DNA of 6,213 nt, taken from contig JAJZCT010000215.1 in NCBI GenBank assembly GCA_021828925.1, forward strand, positions 1 to 6,213. Direction: 5' to 3'. Of the stretch, positions 5,223-6,213 are shown piece by piece. Made by a program: the position numbers and the translations under genes. Each line of letters begins with the position of its first letter. The stretch's first letter is position 1. Source of the stretch: Planctomycetota bacterium. GTDB lineage: Bacteria > Planctomycetota > Phycisphaerae > WQYP01. The notes under the pieces are model-generated. The model searched no databases, was not told the origin of the DNA, and was given only the letters and a program-made list of their open reading frames with translations.

Positions 5223-6213
5223 TTACGCCGAAGCGCCAACCGGGGTTGGCATGGCTTCGCGGGTAAGAACTTTCTGAGCCGGTTCCCAACCTGATTCCTG
5301 TCCGGCTTCTTCCAGCGATTTGCCAGCCGGTTCTTTGATGCACACCGCCGTGAGCACCAGTCCAATCAGTGACATGCCCGCGGAGAGCAGCATGCCACCG
5401 CTGAAGCCAAGCTTCACGAGAATACCATTAAGGAACAACACGCCCAGAAAGGCACCGATTTTAGCAATCCCGGCCGAAATTCCGTGACCGGTGGTGCGGA
5501 GATTGACGGGATACAGCTCGGCCGCAAGAACAAACGTGGTAACATTAGGTCCAAATTCGGCGAAGAAGTAACTTAAGCCGAATACGGTGATAAACGCCGC
5601 GGCGTTATGCGCTAATGCTGGAATGACGCCAAGCAACAGGAACATCAGGCCCATGAGCGCAAAGCCGAGCATCTGAATAAATTTCCGGCCCAGCTTATCG
5701 CTGAACATGAAGGCCACCACGTAGCCCGGAACCGCAAAGATTCCGAAGATTAAAACATTCCATGCCGCGGAGGTGATCATGGAAGCATGCGGAGCCACTG
5801 AATTGATAATCGTCGGCATGCCGATGGTATTGCCATAGTAGGCGTAATCAAAAACAAACCAGCAACCCGCGGTGCCCAGAAGAGTCATGGCATATTTGGC
5901 AAGAGGCTCGCGAACCACTGAGGCGGTGTCCCGGGTGGCGGCACGGGCGATACCTTCGGAATACGTCGAAAGCGACTTGGCAGCGGCAGCCGCCTGGCCC
6001 TTGGCCCGGGCGAGCCAGCGCGGCGATTCCGGCATGGTGCGACGCAGAATAATAACGCCAAGCGCCGGCAATGCACCCAAGCCCAGAGCAATGCGCCAGG
6101 TCAGTTCATGGCTGACGCCCGCCGACAGCATGGTCAAAATCACAATCGGGCCGGCCAGAAAACCCAATGCCTGACAGGAGAACACCATGCCTACCATCTT
6201 GCCGCGTGATTCA
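5223..6213 (-). CDS. MFS transporter, phosphate:H+ symporter (PHS, Pho84/PiPT-like) type, N-terminus outside window
   Basis: The frame is open to the right edge, with 330 residues visible (numbered here from the ATG at 6195-6197, with ESRGK before it). The visible part corresponds to about transmembrane segments 5-12, so roughly the first four helices are missing. MFS landmarks are RG before the first visible helix, PESPRWL (56-62) in the central loop and DKLGRK (167-172). The TM10-11 region, SYFFAEFGPN (209-218) through TGHGISAGIAKIGAF (236-250), is the PHS-family signature. Residues that bind phosphate in the fungal transporter PiPT appear to have counterparts: Q9, then W113, D117 and Y121 with identical W-x3-D-x3-Y spacing, and K246. 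The protein is thus predicted to import inorganic phosphate with protons through the inner membrane. Related bacterial carriers for other anions or aromatic acids are the alternative. The tail after 290 is hydrophilic and cytoplasmic. It ends at TAA 5223-5225, followed by a strong terminator, so it closes its own transcript. Confidence 0.91.
   Translation of the reverse strand, partial: ESRGKMVGMVFSCQALGFLAGPIVILTMLSAGVSHELTWRIALGLGALPALGVIILRRTMPESPRWLARAKGQAAAAAKSLSTYSEGIARAATRDTASVVREPLAKYAMTLLGTAGCWFVFDYAYYGNTIGMPTIINSVAPHASMITSAAWNVLIFGIFAVPGYVVAFMFSDKLGRKFIQMLGFALMGLMFLLLGVIPALAHNAAAFITVFGLSYFFAEFGPNVTTFVLAAELYPVNLRTTGHGISAGIAKIGAFLGVLFLNGILVKLGFSGGMLLSAGMSLIGLVLTAVCIKEPAGKSLEEAGQESGWEPAQKVLTREAMPTPVGASA

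Noticed and set aside
4834..5277. A plus-strand open frame of about 147 codons across the transporter/small-gene gap
   Set aside because: It starts at TTG with no ribosome site, runs straight through the minus-strand terminator hairpin and into the transporter's 3' end, and its product is histidine- and serine-rich with no recognisable motif. It is more likely a chance open frame, though it deserves a homology search.

Overview
The window is an ordinary-looking bacterial chromosomal segment of moderately high GC. It is densely coded and almost entirely on the minus strand. The RarA and 5-formyl-THF cyclo-ligase sequences resemble what I remember from the Planctomycetota/PVC group. This placement is tentative: there is no rRNA, tRNA or other marker gene here. 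I see no mobile element, CRISPR array, integrase or tRNA-linked attachment site.

Left edge (1-554, plus strand): the C-terminal membrane domain of an MbfA-type ferritin-like/VIT1 iron exporter, cut by the window edge. It converges on the minus-strand genes across a 182-bp gap that holds a perfect 10-bp GC-rich inverted repeat and a smaller hairpin.

Centre (737-4151, minus strand, read right to left): rarA (AAA+ replication-fork recombination factor), then a 5-formyl-THF cyclo-ligase gene only 39 bp downstream, then a 124-bp gap with its own promoter candidate, then a divergent alkaline-phosphatase-superfamily enzyme. That enzyme keeps the nucleophile threonine but appears to lack three of the usual metal ligands.

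Right centre (4211-4847, minus strand): two small uncharacterised genes overlapping by 11 nt. The first encodes a soluble helical protein and the second a two-TM membrane protein. They lie upstream of rarA and may be co-transcribed with it. Upstream of them, 4848-5159 is an unassigned stretch with a promoter candidate, a possible 44-codon small gene and an interrupted reading frame.

Right edge (5223-6213, minus strand): an MFS transporter of the phosphate:H+ symporter (Pho84/PiPT-like) type, cut at its N-terminus by the window edge and closed by a clear intrinsic terminator.

The genes do not form one pathway. Iron export, DNA repair, folate housekeeping and phosphate uptake are placed side by side. 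The points most worth checking are the altered metal site of the phosphatase-like enzyme, the near-complete phosphate-binding set in the transporter, and the small-gene region between the transporter and rarA.
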